The notes: generated by a model not told the origin, from the letters alone. A DNA stretch of 64,000 nt from Pseudomonadota bacterium (GCA_016719885.1 JADJYF010000003.1:62001-126000); one strand, 5' to 3'. Shown: positions 1 through 10,332, counted from the first letter of the stretch. Translations and numbers: made by a program.

Positions 1-945
1 CACGGCGACGTCGATGGCATGGGCGAACGAAAGCGCGTCGGCGCTGCCGTGACTCTTGATGACGATGCCGCGCAGGCCGACCAGGCTCGCGCCGTTGTAG
101 TTGCGCGGATCGGCACGGTCTTTCAGTGCCCTCAAGGCCGGCCGCGCCAGCAGGGCGCCGAGCTTGGACAGGAGGCCACGGGTGAATTCTTCCTTGGCGA
201 TGTCGCCCAGCATGCGCGCCACGCCTTCGCTGGCCTTCAAGGCCACGTTGCCGACGAAGCCGTCGCACACGATGACATCGACCTTGCCGGCGAAGATGTC
301 GTCGCCCTCGACGAAGCCAACATAGTTGAGTGCGCTCTGTTCGAGCAGCACAGCGGTCTGCTTGACCCGGTCATTGCCCTTGATTTCTTCTTCGCCGATG
401 TTGAGCAGGGCGACCGTCGGGTTCTGACGATTGTCGACCGCTTCGGCGAGCACCGCGCCCATCACCGCGAAGCGGAACAATTCCTCGGACGTCGAATCGA
501 CGTTGGCGCCGAGGTCGAGCACATGGGTCGATTTCAACTTGCCAGGCAAGGTCGCGCAGATCGCGGGGCGGTCGATGCCGGGCAGGGTCTTCAGCACGAA
601 ACGCGCGATGGCCATCAGCGCGCCGGTGTTGCCGGCGCTGACACAGGCCATGGCGCGTCCGTCCTTGACCTGGTCGATGGCCTTGCGCATCGACGACTCG
701 CGCTTGCCGCGCAAGGCCGACGACGGCTTCTCGTGCATCTCCACCACCTGCGACGCGTGCTCGATGCTGACGCGGGCATGGCCGCCGAGACCGCTGGCGG
801 TCAGGGCCCGCTCGAGGGTCGGTTCGTCGCCCACCAGCACCAGTTCCAGGTTGGCATGGCGGGCAAGCGCCTGCGCGGCCGCGGCCACGGTTACCACCGG
901 GCCGTGATCGCCGCCCATGGCATCGATTGCGATGCGTATCGTCAC
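1..945 (-). CDS. plsX: Phosphate acyltransferase PlsX (C-terminus cut by window edge)
   Basis: PlsX makes acyl-phosphate from acyl-ACP and phosphate, the first step of the PlsX/PlsY route to phosphatidic acid; it is a peripheral membrane enzyme. The reverse strand reads (V)TIRIAIDAMGGDHGP from a GTG at 945, the classic PlsX N-terminus, and continues in frame for 315 codons to the edge, so only about 25 residues should be missing. Internal motifs ACVSAGNTGALMA and VDVIVCDGFVGN match the family. No clear Shine-Dalgarno precedes the GTG; the start rests on homology. It follows rpmF in the same direction after a 106-bp gap, the usual rpmF-plsX arrangement. Confidence 0.95.
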   Translation of the reverse strand, partial: MTIRIAIDAMGGDHGPVVTVAAAAQALARHANLELVLVGDEPTLERALTASGLGGHARVSIEHASQVVEMHEKPSSALRGKRESSMRKAIDQVKDGRAMACVSAGNTGALMAIARFVLKTLPGIDRPAICATLPGKLKSTHVLDLGANVDSTSEELFRFAVMGAVLAEAVDNRQNPTVALLNIGEEEIKGNDRVKQTAVLLEQSALNYVGFVEGDDIFAGKVDVIVCDGFVGNVALKASEGVARMLGDIAKEEFTRGLLSKLGALLARPALRALKDRADPRNYNGASLVGLRGIVIKSHGSADALSFAHAIDVAV

Positions 946-1051
946 TGGAGGACGTGAGTGTCTTTCAGATCGAGGATGGAATGGTGTGAGTGCGGCAGCG
1001 AACGGTGCGACGTCCCCCCAAGGACGTCGAGCCGCTCACCGGGCGACTGGA

Positions 1052-1228
1052 TTATTCTTTGTCCGCCAGGACCTTCTTGCCACGGTAGTAGCCGTCGGGG
1101 CTGACATGGTGGCGCAGATGGGTCTCGCCGGTGGTCGGCTCTTCCGACAGGGCCGGGTTCTTCAATCGATCGTGGGAACGACGCATGCCCCGGCTCGAAG
1201 GGGTCGGTTTGTTCTGTTGGACTGCCAT
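1052..1228 (-). CDS. rpmF: 50S ribosomal protein L32
   Basis: A 58-residue basic protein starting MAVQQNKPTPSSRGMRRSHD and ending KKVLADKE is ribosomal protein L32 of the large subunit. It is the cysteine-free, E. coli-like form (HHVSPDGYYRGKK region) rather than the zinc-binding CxxC form. The length matches the family (57-60 aa). It lies 34 bp downstream of yceD and upstream of plsX on the same strand, as in most gammaproteobacteria, and is probably co-transcribed with both. Confidence 0.97.
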   Translation of the reverse strand: MAVQQNKPTPSSRGMRRSHDRLKNPALSEEPTTGETHLRHHVSPDGYYRGKKVLADKE

Positions 1229-1262
1229 GATGCACTCTCCGCTTCAAATATTCCGTCTGTCT

Positions 1263-1775
1263 TCACTCTTGCTCGCGTGACTTGAGCAGATCCGCCAAGC
1301 CCGCGAACGGCTGCTTGCGATCGCTTGCGACCGCCTGCGCCTCGAAACTGTCGTCTGCCGGGCAGTCCTTGCGCTCATGCATGGGCGCCAAGGGACAACT
1401 CAACAAAATTTCGTCCTCTATCACCTCGCGCAACGGCAGCATGCCGTCGACGAGTTCCACACTGTCCTCTTCGTCGTGATCCTGCGACGCTGGCGCCTTG
1501 ACATGCGCGACCAGGTCCATGTTCACGGTCACCGGCCATGCCGTCCATTCGAGACAGCGCTGGCAGTGGGCTTCGAGCGGCGCGGTTATGCGCGCCTCGA
1601 TGCGAAAGCCGCCGCCGTCTCGCGCGCTGCAACCAAGCTCCACCGTCACCGCGCCGGTCACCCGGTAGGGCTCGTCGATACGCGCCAGGCGCGCCGGGCT
1701 CAATACACCGCTCAGCACCCCCGTGCCCGCCGCGAGTTGGCGGCATTCGATCTGTTCGGGTAGTTCGCTGGCCAT
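1263..1775 (-). CDS. yceD: YceD/DUF177 family protein, 23S rRNA accumulation protein
   Basis: A 170-residue acidic protein of the DUF177/YceD family, which is linked to large-subunit rRNA accumulation. Family marks visible are the LEAHCQRCLEW segment (CxxC, about residues 66-76), the acidic EDSVELVDG stretch, the VIEDEILLSCPLAPMH helix with a following C (KDCPADD), and the C-terminal PFAGLADLLKS. The open frame extends nine codons upstream to 1802, but the ATG at 1775 gives the usual length and N-terminus (MASELPEQIECRQ). It heads the yceD-rpmF-plsX unit and is divergent from maf, with only about 50 bp between the two starts. Confidence 0.9.
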   Translation of the reverse strand: MASELPEQIECRQLAAGTGVLSGVLSPARLARIDEPYRVTGAVTVELGCSARDGGGFRIEARITAPLEAHCQRCLEWTAWPVTVNMDLVAHVKAPASQDHDEEDSVELVDGMLPLREVIEDEILLSCPLAPMHERKDCPADDSFEAQAVASDRKQPFAGLADLLKSREQE

Positions 1776-1826
1776 GAGGGCGCGGTAGTATAGGCCAAAC
1801 ATCAGCGAGTTAGAACACGAGATTTC

Positions 1827-2459
1827 ATGTCCGGCCCGGCCTCGTCCAATGCGCCCCCCCGCCGCGCCTCAGCCCGCTTGCTGCTCGCGTCCTCGTCCGT
1901 CTACCGCCGTGCCCTACTCGAGCGCTTCGGCTGGCCGTTTTCGTGCCGGGCGCCGCACGTCGATGAGCGCGCATTGCCGCACGAAGCGCCCGTTGAGTTG
2001 GTCAGACGCCTGTCGCTGGCCAAGGCGCGTGCGCTGGTCGACGAGGCGCCCGACGCACTCATCATCGGCAGCGATCAGGTCGCGGTGCTCGACGGTCGCA
2101 TGCTCGGCAAACCGGGCGACGAGCCGCGCGCGGTGGCCCAACTCGAAGCCGCCTCGGGACGCACCGTGCATTTCCTGACCGGCTTGTGCCTGCTCGATGC
2201 CGCCCGCGACACTCATGAACTCGCGGTGGTCGCCACCGAAGTCCGCTTCCGTACGCTGACGTCGGACGCCATCCGCAACTACGTGCGCCGCGAACAGCCC
2301 TTCGATTGCGCCGGCAGTTTCAAGTGCGAGGGGCTGGGCATCGCCTTGTTCGACGCGATCACGTCCGACGACCCGACGGCCTTGATCGGGCTGCCGTTGA
2401 TCGCGCTGCGCGCCATGCTGGAACGGGCCGGATTCGATGTCCTGGCCGGTTCACCATGA
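1827..2459 (+). CDS. maf: Maf-family nucleotide pyrophosphatase (YceF type)
   Basis: A 210-residue Maf protein. Maf enzymes hydrolyse modified or non-canonical NTPs to NMP plus pyrophosphate; the YceF subgroup acts on 7-methyl-GTP. Motifs: LLLASSSVYRRALL (phosphate-binding loop, about residues 18-31), VDERALPHE, IIGSDQVAVLDG (catalytic Asp region, about 79-90), GKPGD and CAGSFKCEGLGIALF. The neighbourhood (rluC, yceD, rpmF, plsX) is that of yceF rather than of yhdE, so the YceF substrate is inferred from context. The gene is convergent with sppA and overlaps its 3' end by 9 bp. Confidence 0.9.
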   Translation: MSGPASSNAPPRRASARLLLASSSVYRRALLERFGWPFSCRAPHVDERALPHEAPVELVRRLSLAKARALVDEAPDALIIGSDQVAVLDGRMLGKPGDEPRAVAQLEAASGRTVHFLTGLCLLDAARDTHELAVVATEVRFRTLTSDAIRNYVRREQPFDCAGSFKCEGLGIALFDAITSDDPTALIGLPLIALRAMLERAGFDVLAGSP

Positions 2460-3437
2460 CCAGCCGCGGGTACTGACCAGCGTGCTCAGCATCGATACGC
2501 CGGTGCGCTTCAAGAGGCCTTCGACGGAATAGTCGCGGGGCGTGAAGTCGACGATTTTCTCCGCGCCGATGACATCGCGGGCGACGCCACCGGCCGAGCC
2601 GAATTCGTCCACCAGCCCGAGCTCCAGTGCCTGGGTGCCGGTCCACACCAGCCCCGAGAAGATGTTCGGGTCTTTGCTGAGCTTGTCGCGGCGTTTCTTC
2701 TGTACGGTATTGACGAATTGCTGATGGATCTCGGCGAGCAGCTTGTGCACGTGCTCGACGTGCACCGGGTCCAGGTCGCTGAACGGATCGAGGAACCCCT
2801 TGTTCTCACCGGCCGTGAACAGGCGCCGCTCGACGCCGAGCTTGCCGAGGCTGTCGACGAAGCCGAAGCCGTCCATGCGCACGCCGATGGAGCCGACCAG
2901 GCTGCCCTTGTCGGCGTAGATCTTGTCAGCTGCCGCCGCCACGTAATAGCCGCCTGAAGCGCAGATGTCCTCGACCACCGCGTACAGCGGGATGTCGGGA
3001 TATTTTTCGCGCAGGCGAAAGATCTCGTCATTGATATAGCCGGCCTGGACCGGGCTGCCGCCGGGGCTGTTGATACGCAGGATGACGCCGGCGGTCGACG
3101 AGTTCTCGAAGGCCGCGCGCAGGCCCTTCACCATGTTGTCCGCGCTCGCTTCGCTGCCGTGGGCGATGACGCCCTGCAGGTCGACCAGCGCGGTGACCTT
3201 GCCGCCGCCCATGGTCGCGACGTTCCAGTCCGAGGGCAGCGACATCAACATGAAGCCGCTGACATAGAGCACCGCCAGCAGCTTGAAGAAAATGCCCCAA
3301 CGCCGCGCGGCGCGCTGTTCGCGCAGGAATTCGAAGGACATGCGCTCGAACAGCCGGTTTTCCAGGCCGGTGGACGGTTCGCCGCTGGCCGGCTTGGAAG
3401 TGGATGGCGGGTCTTGCTCGGGATTGTCCCAGCCCAT
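2451..3437 (-). CDS. sppA: Signal peptide peptidase SppA, S49 family (short form)
   Basis: A 328-residue membrane-bound serine protease that degrades cleaved signal peptides. An N-terminal cytoplasmic segment is followed by one membrane helix at about residues 48-66 (GIFFKLLAVLYVSGF). The protease domain carries INSPGGSPVQAG, the nucleophile Ser161 in DICASGGYYVA, and GSLVGSIGV. Lys213 in ENKGFLDPF lies 52 residues after the serine, the spacing seen for the Ser/Lys dyad of short SppA proteins. It is half the length of E. coli SppA, so it is the single-domain form. It starts 16 bp after the HAD phosphatase gene on the same strand and overlaps maf by 9 bp at its 3' end. Confidence 0.93.
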   Translation of the reverse strand: MGWDNPEQDPPSTSKPASGEPSTGLENRLFERMSFEFLREQRAARRWGIFFKLLAVLYVSGFMLMSLPSDWNVATMGGGKVTALVDLQGVIAHGSEASADNMVKGLRAAFENSSTAGVILRINSPGGSPVQAGYINDEIFRLREKYPDIPLYAVVEDICASGGYYVAAAADKIYADKGSLVGSIGVRMDGFGFVDSLGKLGVERRLFTAGENKGFLDPFSDLDPVHVEHVHKLLAEIHQQFVNTVQKKRRDKLSKDPNIFSGLVWTGTQALELGLVDEFGSAGGVARDVIGAEKIVDFTPRDYSVEGLLKRTGVSMLSTLVSTRGWSW

Positions 3438-3453
3438 GGCCTGTGCTCCTGGC

Positions 3454-4125
3454 TTAGATCATCGTGGAAAGGCGTTGGTTGAACCCGGCGACGGCATCGG
3501 CGAGTTCGTGTATCGCGTCGACCACCAGCGCCGGCCGATGTTCGAGCAGGCGCGCGCGCGGATGCGCGCCGTAGGTGACGGCGGCCGCGTGGGCGCCGGC
3601 GGCGTGCGCCATCACGAGGTCGAATTCGGTGTCGCCCACCATCAAGGCTTGCTCGGCCGGCGTATCCAGATCCCACAGGATGTCGCGCAGCATGGCCGGG
3701 TCCGGCTTGGGCGCGCATTCCTCTCCGCAGCGGCTGGTGGCGAAATAGTCGCCAACGCCACTCTCCTCCAGCGCGCGGTCTAGGCCGCGACGGCTCTTGC
3801 CGGTGGCAATCGCCAGCAGGTAGCCGGCGGCACGCAGCGCCGCGAGGCTCGCTTCGGCGCCGTCGAACAAGGGGCTCGGTATCGCGTGCAGACGCGCATA
3901 GCGATTGCGGTAGCCGTCGACGATCGCGCCGAGCCGGGCGGCGGGCAGGCGCGGCGCGAGCCGCGCGACCGCGTGGCCGAGGTCGAGGCCGATGATCTCG
4001 CGCACCGCGGAGGCCGCTGGCGGTGGCGCCCCCTCCCCGGCGAAGGCCTGCTGCATGGCGGTGACGATGCGCGCCTCCGAATCCATCAGCGTGCCGTCCC
4101 AGTCGAACACGATGAGGGTAATCAT
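3454..4125 (-). CDS. HAD-superfamily phosphatase, phosphoglycolate-phosphatase-like
   Basis: A 223-residue HAD subfamily IA hydrolase. Motif I is FDWDGTLMDSE with nucleophile Asp8 and acid/base Asp10; motif II is IATGKSRRG; the motif III lysine is in CAPKPDPAML; motif IV is LMVGDTEFDLVMA. A helical cap lies at about residues 15-90. Such genes beside rluC are often labelled gph or phosphoglycolate phosphatase, but the substrate cannot be read from sequence. It overlaps the 3' end of rluC by 4 bp, so the two are very likely translationally coupled. Confidence 0.88.
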   Translation of the reverse strand: MITLIVFDWDGTLMDSEARIVTAMQQAFAGEGAPPPAASAVREIIGLDLGHAVARLAPRLPAARLGAIVDGYRNRYARLHAIPSPLFDGAEASLAALRAAGYLLAIATGKSRRGLDRALEESGVGDYFATSRCGEECAPKPDPAMLRDILWDLDTPAEQALMVGDTEFDLVMAHAAGAHAAAVTYGAHPRARLLEHRPALVVDAIHELADAVAGFNQRLSTMI

Positions 4126-5099
4126 CCCGTCCGGCGCAGATCCTTGAGCAGCGCGTCGAGTTCGGCCGGCAGCGGCGCCTCGGCCTCGATGCGACGTGCG
4201 CCACTCTCGAAGGCAATCGACGCTGCGTGCAGGAACAGGCGCTTGAGCCCGCGTGCCGCCATGGCGCGGTTGAACTCGTCGTCGCCGTACAGGCGATCAC
4301 CGGCCACCGAATGGCCGATGTGCTGGGCGTGGGCGCGGATCTGGTGCATGCGCCCGGTCACCAGCCGCAGGCTGACCAGGGAATGGTCGCCGACGGGCTC
4401 GACCTTCTCGACGATGGTTTGCGACGCCTTGCCGTCGCTGTTGACGCGCGCGCGCTTCTCGGCGCCCTGCTCGCGGTCGGCGGACAGGGCGGCGCTGATG
4501 GACTTGAGGTCGGCCGGCAAGACGCCGCGCATCAAGGCCACGTAGCGCTTCTCCATTTGGCGCTCGCGGATCTCCTCGTGGAGATTGCGCAACACGTCGA
4601 CCTGCTTGGTGAGAATGAGGCAGCCCGAAGTGTCGCGGTCCAGCCGGTGAGCGAGATCGAGGCGCGCCACCGCCGGGCGCAGTTTGCGCGCAATCTCGAT
4701 GACGCCGTAGGCGACGCCGGTGCCGCCGTGGCAGGCCAGGCCGGCAGGCTTGTCGACAATCAGGAAATGCTCGTCCTCGAACAGCACGGCGGCCTCGAGC
4801 TGTGCGAGGCGACTGTCGGGAATGTGGATCTCGCCCGGCGCGACGGCCACCACCGGCGGGATGCGCAGCACGTCGCCGGCGGACAGGCGGTAGTCGGGCT
4901 TGCAGCGTCCGCCGTTGACCCTCACCTGGCCGCTACGCAGCAGCTTGTACACCAGGCTCTTGGGCGCGGGCTTGAGCAGCAGCAGCAGGTAGTTGTCGAT
5001 GCGTCGACCGGCGTGCTCCGCCGTGACGGTCTCGGCGCGCACCGCGGTACGCGTGCCAGAACTGGACGGATCGGTTTCGTGATTGCTGAGCAGGCTCAA
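4122..5099 (-). CDS. rluC: 23S rRNA pseudouridine synthase RluC
   Basis: An RluA-family pseudouridine synthase; RluC modifies positions 955, 2504 and 2580 of 23S rRNA in E. coli. An S4-like RNA-binding domain comes first (AGRRIDNYLLLLL to GDVLRIPPV, about residues 30-80), then the catalytic domain with the HRLDRDTSGCL signature (catalytic Asp), GRMHQIRAHAQHIGHSVAGD and RLFLHAASIAF. The longest frame starts with TTG at 5099. A TATAAC hexamer on the same strand at 5102-5107 would place the transcript start near that TTG, so the true start may be the GTG at 5042. It is divergent from rne, as in E. coli and Pseudomonas. Confidence 0.92.
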   Translation of the reverse strand: MSLLSNHETDPSSSGTRTAVRAETVTAEHAGRRIDNYLLLLLKPAPKSLVYKLLRSGQVRVNGGRCKPDYRLSAGDVLRIPPVVAVAPGEIHIPDSRLAQLEAAVLFEDEHFLIVDKPAGLACHGGTGVAYGVIEIARKLRPAVARLDLAHRLDRDTSGCLILTKQVDVLRNLHEEIRERQMEKRYVALMRGVLPADLKSISAALSADREQGAEKRARVNSDGKASQTIVEKVEPVGDHSLVSLRLVTGRMHQIRAHAQHIGHSVAGDRLYGDDEFNRAMAARGLKRLFLHAASIAFESGARRIEAEAPLPAELDALLKDLRRTG

Positions 5100-5518
5100 G
5101 GTTGTTATAGTCCACGTCGATTTTCGCGCCCCAAGGGCACGGATTTTGAAAGCGGAAATGCCCTATACGATGGGAAGTTACGGCTAGGCTTCGAAGTATT
5201 TTAGCAATCCCGTCAGACGTTCTGCCCGCACGCACAGTTTCGCATCCGCGGGGGCAGGACGGTAGCAGTCAGCGTTTATCTGGTTCGAAACGCGGCTTAA
5301 CACCGGTCTGACCGGGTCATCCCATGCGGGCTCCGCGCAACGGCGGCCGTGGCAGTCAACTCCACGTGCAGTGTATCAATCGAAGTCGGTTCGAGGCAGT
5401 CATGCCAGCACCGGCTGGGGTTCGCCAGTGTTTGGCGACGTCCGAGCACGCAAGTGCCGGAACTTTGCGGTTCCACTCGTACGCCTCTCGCTGAAGCCCC
5501 GTTACGGGACTTTTGACA
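5100..5518 (+). promoter_or_regulatory. rluC-rne intergenic region with candidate structured rne 5' leader
   Basis: These 419 bp between two divergent genes hold no convincing gene. E. coli rne has a long 5' UTR whose hairpins let RNase E regulate its own mRNA; this region has the right size and place for an equivalent. Visible hairpins on the + strand: CCGGT-ctg-ACCGG (5303-5315), CCAGC-accg-GCTGG (5405-5418), and GGAAC-tttgcg-GTTCC (5459-5474). The last can be extended by AGT/ACT (5453-5455 with 5475-5477) around a 3-nt bulge, ending about 40 nt before the rne ATG. The promoters were not identified with confidence. The regulatory role is inferred from E. coli. Confidence 0.5.
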
Positions 5519-8269
5519 ATGAAAAGAATGCTGGTCAACGCGACCCAGCCGGAAGAGCTGCGCGTTGCATTGGTCGATGGGCAACAACTGTACGACCTCG
5601 ACATCGAAGCAACGGGCAGAGAACAGAAAAAATCCAACATCTACAAAGCGAAGATCATCCGCATCGAGCCCAGCCTCGAGGCGGCCTTCGTCGATTACGG
5701 CGCCCAGCGCCACGGCTTCCTGCCGTTGAAGGAAATCTCCCGCTCCTATTTCAAGGACAAGGGTAAGGGCACCGGCGGCAACGGTGGCCGCGTCAACATC
5801 AAGGACGTCCTGTCCGAAGGCCAGGAACTGGTCGTACAGGTCGAGAAGGAAGAGCGCGGCAACAAGGGCGCGGCGCTCACCACCTTCATCAGCCTCGCCG
5901 GCCGCTACCTGGTGGCGATGCCCAACAATCCCCGTGCCGGTGGCGTGTCTCGCCAGATCGAGGGGGATGACCGAGACGAGGCTCGCGAGGCCATGTCCGG
6001 GCTCGAAATCCCCGAAAACATGGGGCTCATCCTGCGCACCGCCGGTGTCGGCAAGTCGACCGAAGAGCTGCAGTGGGACCTCGACTACCTCATGCAGCTG
6101 TGGAAGGCCATCGACGAGGCCGCCGAGAGCCGCAAGGCGCCGTTCCTGATCTTCCAGGACCGCAACGTCATCATCCGCGCCGTGCGCGACTACCTGCGCA
6201 ACGACATCGCCGAGATCCTGGTCGACGACCGCAAGCTCTACGAGCAGGCCCAGGAGTTCATGCAGCAGGTCATGCCGCAGAACCTCAACAAGCTCAAGCT
6301 CTACGAGGACAGCGTGCCGCTGTTCACGCGCTACCAGATCGAAGGCCAGATCGAGACCGCCTTCGCGCGCTCGGTGCGCCTGCCCAGCGGCGGCTCCATC
6401 GTCATCGAGCCGACCGAGGCCCTGATCACCATCGATATCAACTCATCGAAAGCCACCCAGGGCGGCGATATCGAGGAGACCGCGACCCGCACCAACCTCG
6501 AAGCCGCCCAGGAAATCGGCCGCCAGATGCGGCTGCGCGACCTGGGGGGACTCATCGTCATCGATTTCATCGACATGCAGTCGGCCAAGAACCAGCGTGC
6601 GGTGGAGAACACCCTGCGTGATGCCGTGGCCGCCGATCGCGCACGCGTTCAGATCGGGCGCATCTCGCGCTTCGGCCTGCTGGAAATGTCGCGTCAGCGC
6701 CTGCGTCCGTCGCTCACCGAGTTCAGCCACGGGGTGTGCCCGCGCTGCGACGGCGTCGGCACCATTCGCAGCGTCAAGTCGACCGCCCTCGGTGTGCTGC
6801 GCCTCATCGAAGAAGAGGCCATGAAGGATTCCACCGCCAAGGTCACCGCCCAGGTGCCGGTGGATGTCGCCACCTTCCTGTTGAACGAGAAGCGTCAGGA
6901 CGTGACCGGTATCGAGGCGCGCCAGGAAGTGCAGATCCTGCTCATTCCGAATCAGAATCTCGAGACCCCGCATTTCGAGATCCAGCGTATCCGTGAACAG
7001 GACCTGCCGAAGATGCATCTCGGTGAGTCCTACGAAATGGTCTCCGAGGTCGAAAGCCCGACGGTCGACCTGACGCGCAGCAAGCCCACCCCGCCGCAAC
7101 AGCAGCCGCTGGTCAAGGACGTGGTGCGTGCCGCGCCCCAGCCGGAGCCGCCGCCCGCGCCGGCCGCCGACGCACCGCGCCCGGGCTTTTTCGCCAAGCT
7201 GTTCGGCGGCCTGTTCGGCGGTGGCGAAGCAGCGCCGGCGCCGGTGCAGCAGACCGGTCGCGCGCGCAGCGCTGGCGAAGAGCGCGGTCGTGGTGGCCGC
7301 GATGGCGAACGCGATGGACGTGCCGATGGCGGCCGTCGCAGCCGCGGTGGCGCCAATCGGCGCGGCGGTCAATCCAATCGTGAAGGTGGCAACCGCGAAA
7401 GCGGCAACCGCGGCGAGCAGGCCGGTCGTGAAGGCGGCAACCGTGAGCGCGCTAATCGCGACGGTGGCCAGCGCGAGGTCAACGGCAATCGCGAGCAACC
7501 CGCCGCGCGCGAAGCGGGCAACCGCGACACCGGCAATCGCGATACCGGTAACCGGGATGGCGGCAACCGTGACGGCGCGCCGCGCGAGGGCGGTGAACGT
7601 CGTCGCGGCCGGGGCCGCGGTCGCGGCAACCGCGACAACGCGCCGGTCGTCGACGCCGAAACGGGCGTGGTCAACGACGAGCAACCGCGCGGCGGCGATG
7701 GCGAAGGCAACAGCGGTGGCCGTGGTCGCCGCGATGGCCGTCGTGAACGCCCGCGCCGCGAAGAGCAGGCCGGCGCCGTGGCGCTGGTCGAGGTCGCCGA
7801 CGACGCGCTGTCCGAGACGGTGGAAGCCACGACGACCGTGGCCGCGCATGGCCTCGACGAGTTCAATACGCCGCGCTACGACTACGACGAAGACCCGACC
7901 GAGAGAAACCCCAATCCGGTCCCGGAGAACGTGCAGGTGATCGCCGCCGCGGAAGACGAGCCGGCGCCACTGGTCGAAGACGACAAGCCGACGCCGGTCG
8001 CGGTGCAGAACCATTTCGAGTTCGAGCCGTCCGAGGCGCCGACCGTGGTGGCCGGTACCGACGCCGAAGTCGAAGCCGCGCCGCCCAGCGCCGCGGTGGA
8101 GGAAACGGTGCCGAGCGTTGCTGAAGCGGTGCCGGTGGCGGCCGCGCCGGCTGCAGGCGTCGAGGAAGAGGAAATCCAACCGACCGCCGACCCGGCCAGC
8201 GTCGCACCCATCGCCGCCGCCCATCACGGTGAGGACGACGACGACGACAATCGCGGCAACCGGGTCTGA
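5519..8269 (+). CDS. rne: Ribonuclease E
   Basis: Endoribonuclease E, the 916-residue core of the RNA degradosome. The start MKRMLVNATQPEELRVALVD at 5519 matches E. coli exactly in position; an in-frame TTG at 5513 is not needed. Domains: S1 RNA-binding (about 36-120), RNase H-like and DNase I-like parts with metal-binding Asp306 (ALITIDINS) and Asp349 (LIVIDFIDM), and the Zn-link CPRC (Cys407/Cys410) that joins dimers. The C-terminal half is disordered. PGFFAKLFGGLFGGG near residue 556 fits the membrane-targeting helix, followed by an Arg/Gly/Asn-rich RNA-binding stretch and an acidic tail ending in a run of Asp. The SD before the ATG is weak, as expected for a leader-controlled gene. Confidence 0.97.
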   Translation: MKRMLVNATQPEELRVALVDGQQLYDLDIEATGREQKKSNIYKAKIIRIEPSLEAAFVDYGAQRHGFLPLKEISRSYFKDKGKGTGGNGGRVNIKDVLSEGQELVVQVEKEERGNKGAALTTFISLAGRYLVAMPNNPRAGGVSRQIEGDDRDEAREAMSGLEIPENMGLILRTAGVGKSTEELQWDLDYLMQLWKAIDEAAESRKAPFLIFQDRNVIIRAVRDYLRNDIAEILVDDRKLYEQAQEFMQQVMPQNLNKLKLYEDSVPLFTRYQIEGQIETAFARSVRLPSGGSIVIEPTEALITIDINSSKATQGGDIEETATRTNLEAAQEIGRQMRLRDLGGLIVIDFIDMQSAKNQRAVENTLRDAVAADRARVQIGRISRFGLLEMSRQRLRPSLTEFSHGVCPRCDGVGTIRSVKSTALGVLRLIEEEAMKDSTAKVTAQVPVDVATFLLNEKRQDVTGIEARQEVQILLIPNQNLETPHFEIQRIREQDLPKMHLGESYEMVSEVESPTVDLTRSKPTPPQQQPLVKDVVRAAPQPEPPPAPAADAPRPGFFAKLFGGLFGGGEAAPAPVQQTGRARSAGEERGRGGRDGERDGRADGGRRSRGGANRRGGQSNREGGNRESGNRGEQAGREGGNRERANRDGGQREVNGNREQPAAREAGNRDTGNRDTGNRDGGNRDGAPREGGERRRGRGRGRGNRDNAPVVDAETGVVNDEQPRGGDGEGNSGGRGRRDGRRERPRREEQAGAVALVEVADDALSETVEATTTVAAHGLDEFNTPRYDYDEDPTERNPNPVPENVQVIAAAEDEPAPLVEDDKPTPVAVQNHFEFEPSEAPTVVAGTDAEVEAAPPSAAVEETVPSVAEAVPVAAAPAAGVEEEEIQPTADPASVAPIAAAHHGEDDDDDNRGNRV
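7351..7640 (+). repeat. Low-complexity GNR(D/E)-type repeats inside rne
   Basis: This part of rne is a degenerate tandem array of about 12-bp units of the form GGCAACCGYGAN, encoding Gly-Asn-Arg-Asp/Glu repeats such as NRDTGNRDTGNRDGGNRD. It produces the basic, disordered RNA-binding region of the RNase E scaffold half. The near-identical units make it prone to length change between strains and to assembly error. The reading frame is intact across it. Confidence 0.75.
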
Positions 8270-8277
8270 GTCTCTAC

Positions 8278-8306
8278 GGCTGCGGTCGCGCAAGGTGACC
8301 GCAGCC
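8278..8306. terminator. Bidirectional hairpin between rne and prfC
   Basis: A perfect 10-bp stem, GGCTGCGGTC (8278-8287) with GACCGCAGCC (8297-8306), and a 9-nt loop. It begins 9 bp after the rne stop and ends 3 bp before the prfC stop on the other strand. This is where a shared terminator for two convergent genes is expected. No T-run follows on either side, so it is either a weak intrinsic terminator or an RNA 3'-end stabiliser. Confidence 0.6.
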
Positions 8307-8308
8307 TG

Positions 8309-9889
<1,581 letters not shown>

Positions 9890-9951
9890 GGTGTGCTGCG
9901 TTGAATGAGATGCTTTGGAGCGGGTGACGATTGCAAGCGGCTGCCCGCCGC

Positions 9952-10332
9952 TCAGGGCGTTTCGAGGATTACGTAGGCCACCACGAAACCGCCCTCGTCG
10001 GTGAGCGAGATGTGGCTTGCCGAGATGCCCATTTCGGTGAACAGGCGGGCCGCCTGGCCGGACACGCCGAGATTGGGTTTGCCACTCGGCGAATGCACGA
10101 CGTACATCTGGCGCGGCGCCACGCCTTGCTTGAAGCCCGTGCCGAGCGCCTTGGAGGTCGCTTCCTTGGCCGCGAAGCGCATGGCCAGGAAGCGCCCCGG
10201 GTTGCGCGTGCGCGCGAAGTCGCGCAGTTCGCTGTCGGAGAGGATGCGTTCCGGAAAGCGCATGCCGAAGCGTTCGTAGGATTCGCTGAAGCGGCGGATC
10301 TCCGCCATGTCGACGCCGATGCCGCGGATCAC
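9952..10332 (-). CDS. acpS: Holo-[acyl-carrier-protein] synthase
   Basis: AcpS transfers 4'-phosphopantetheine from CoA to a serine of acyl carrier protein. The 126-residue protein has the trimeric AcpS signatures: GIGVDMAEIRRF with the metal-binding Asp8, and FAAKEATSKALGTGF with the second acidic ligand (Glu in AAKEA). The GTG start overlaps the pdxJ stop (GTGA, 4 bp), so it is translated from the pdxJ message. It is the last gene of the long leftward lepA-to-acpS run. Confidence 0.96.
   Translation of the reverse strand: MIRGIGVDMAEIRRFSESYERFGMRFPERILSDSELRDFARTRNPGRFLAMRFAAKEATSKALGTGFKQGVAPRQMYVVHSPSGKPNLGVSGQAARLFTEMGISASHISLTDEGGFVVAYVILETP

Noticed and set aside
1787..1815. TTCTAA-N17-TATACT promoter for yceD
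   Set aside because: It would place the transcript start about 5 nt before the chosen ATG, and the -35 matches only three of six bases.
5164..5171. TATACG/TACGAT as the rne -10 box
   Set aside because: TTGAAA at 5146 is only 12-14 bp away, so the spacing is wrong; no convincing promoter could be assigned.
5513..5518. TTG at 5513 as the RNase E start
   Set aside because: The ATG at 5519 gives MKRMLVNATQ, identical in position to the known RNase E start.
6443..8293. A 616-codon open frame antisense to rne
   Set aside because: Shadow frame, rich in Ala/Val/Arg runs that mirror the rne repeats.
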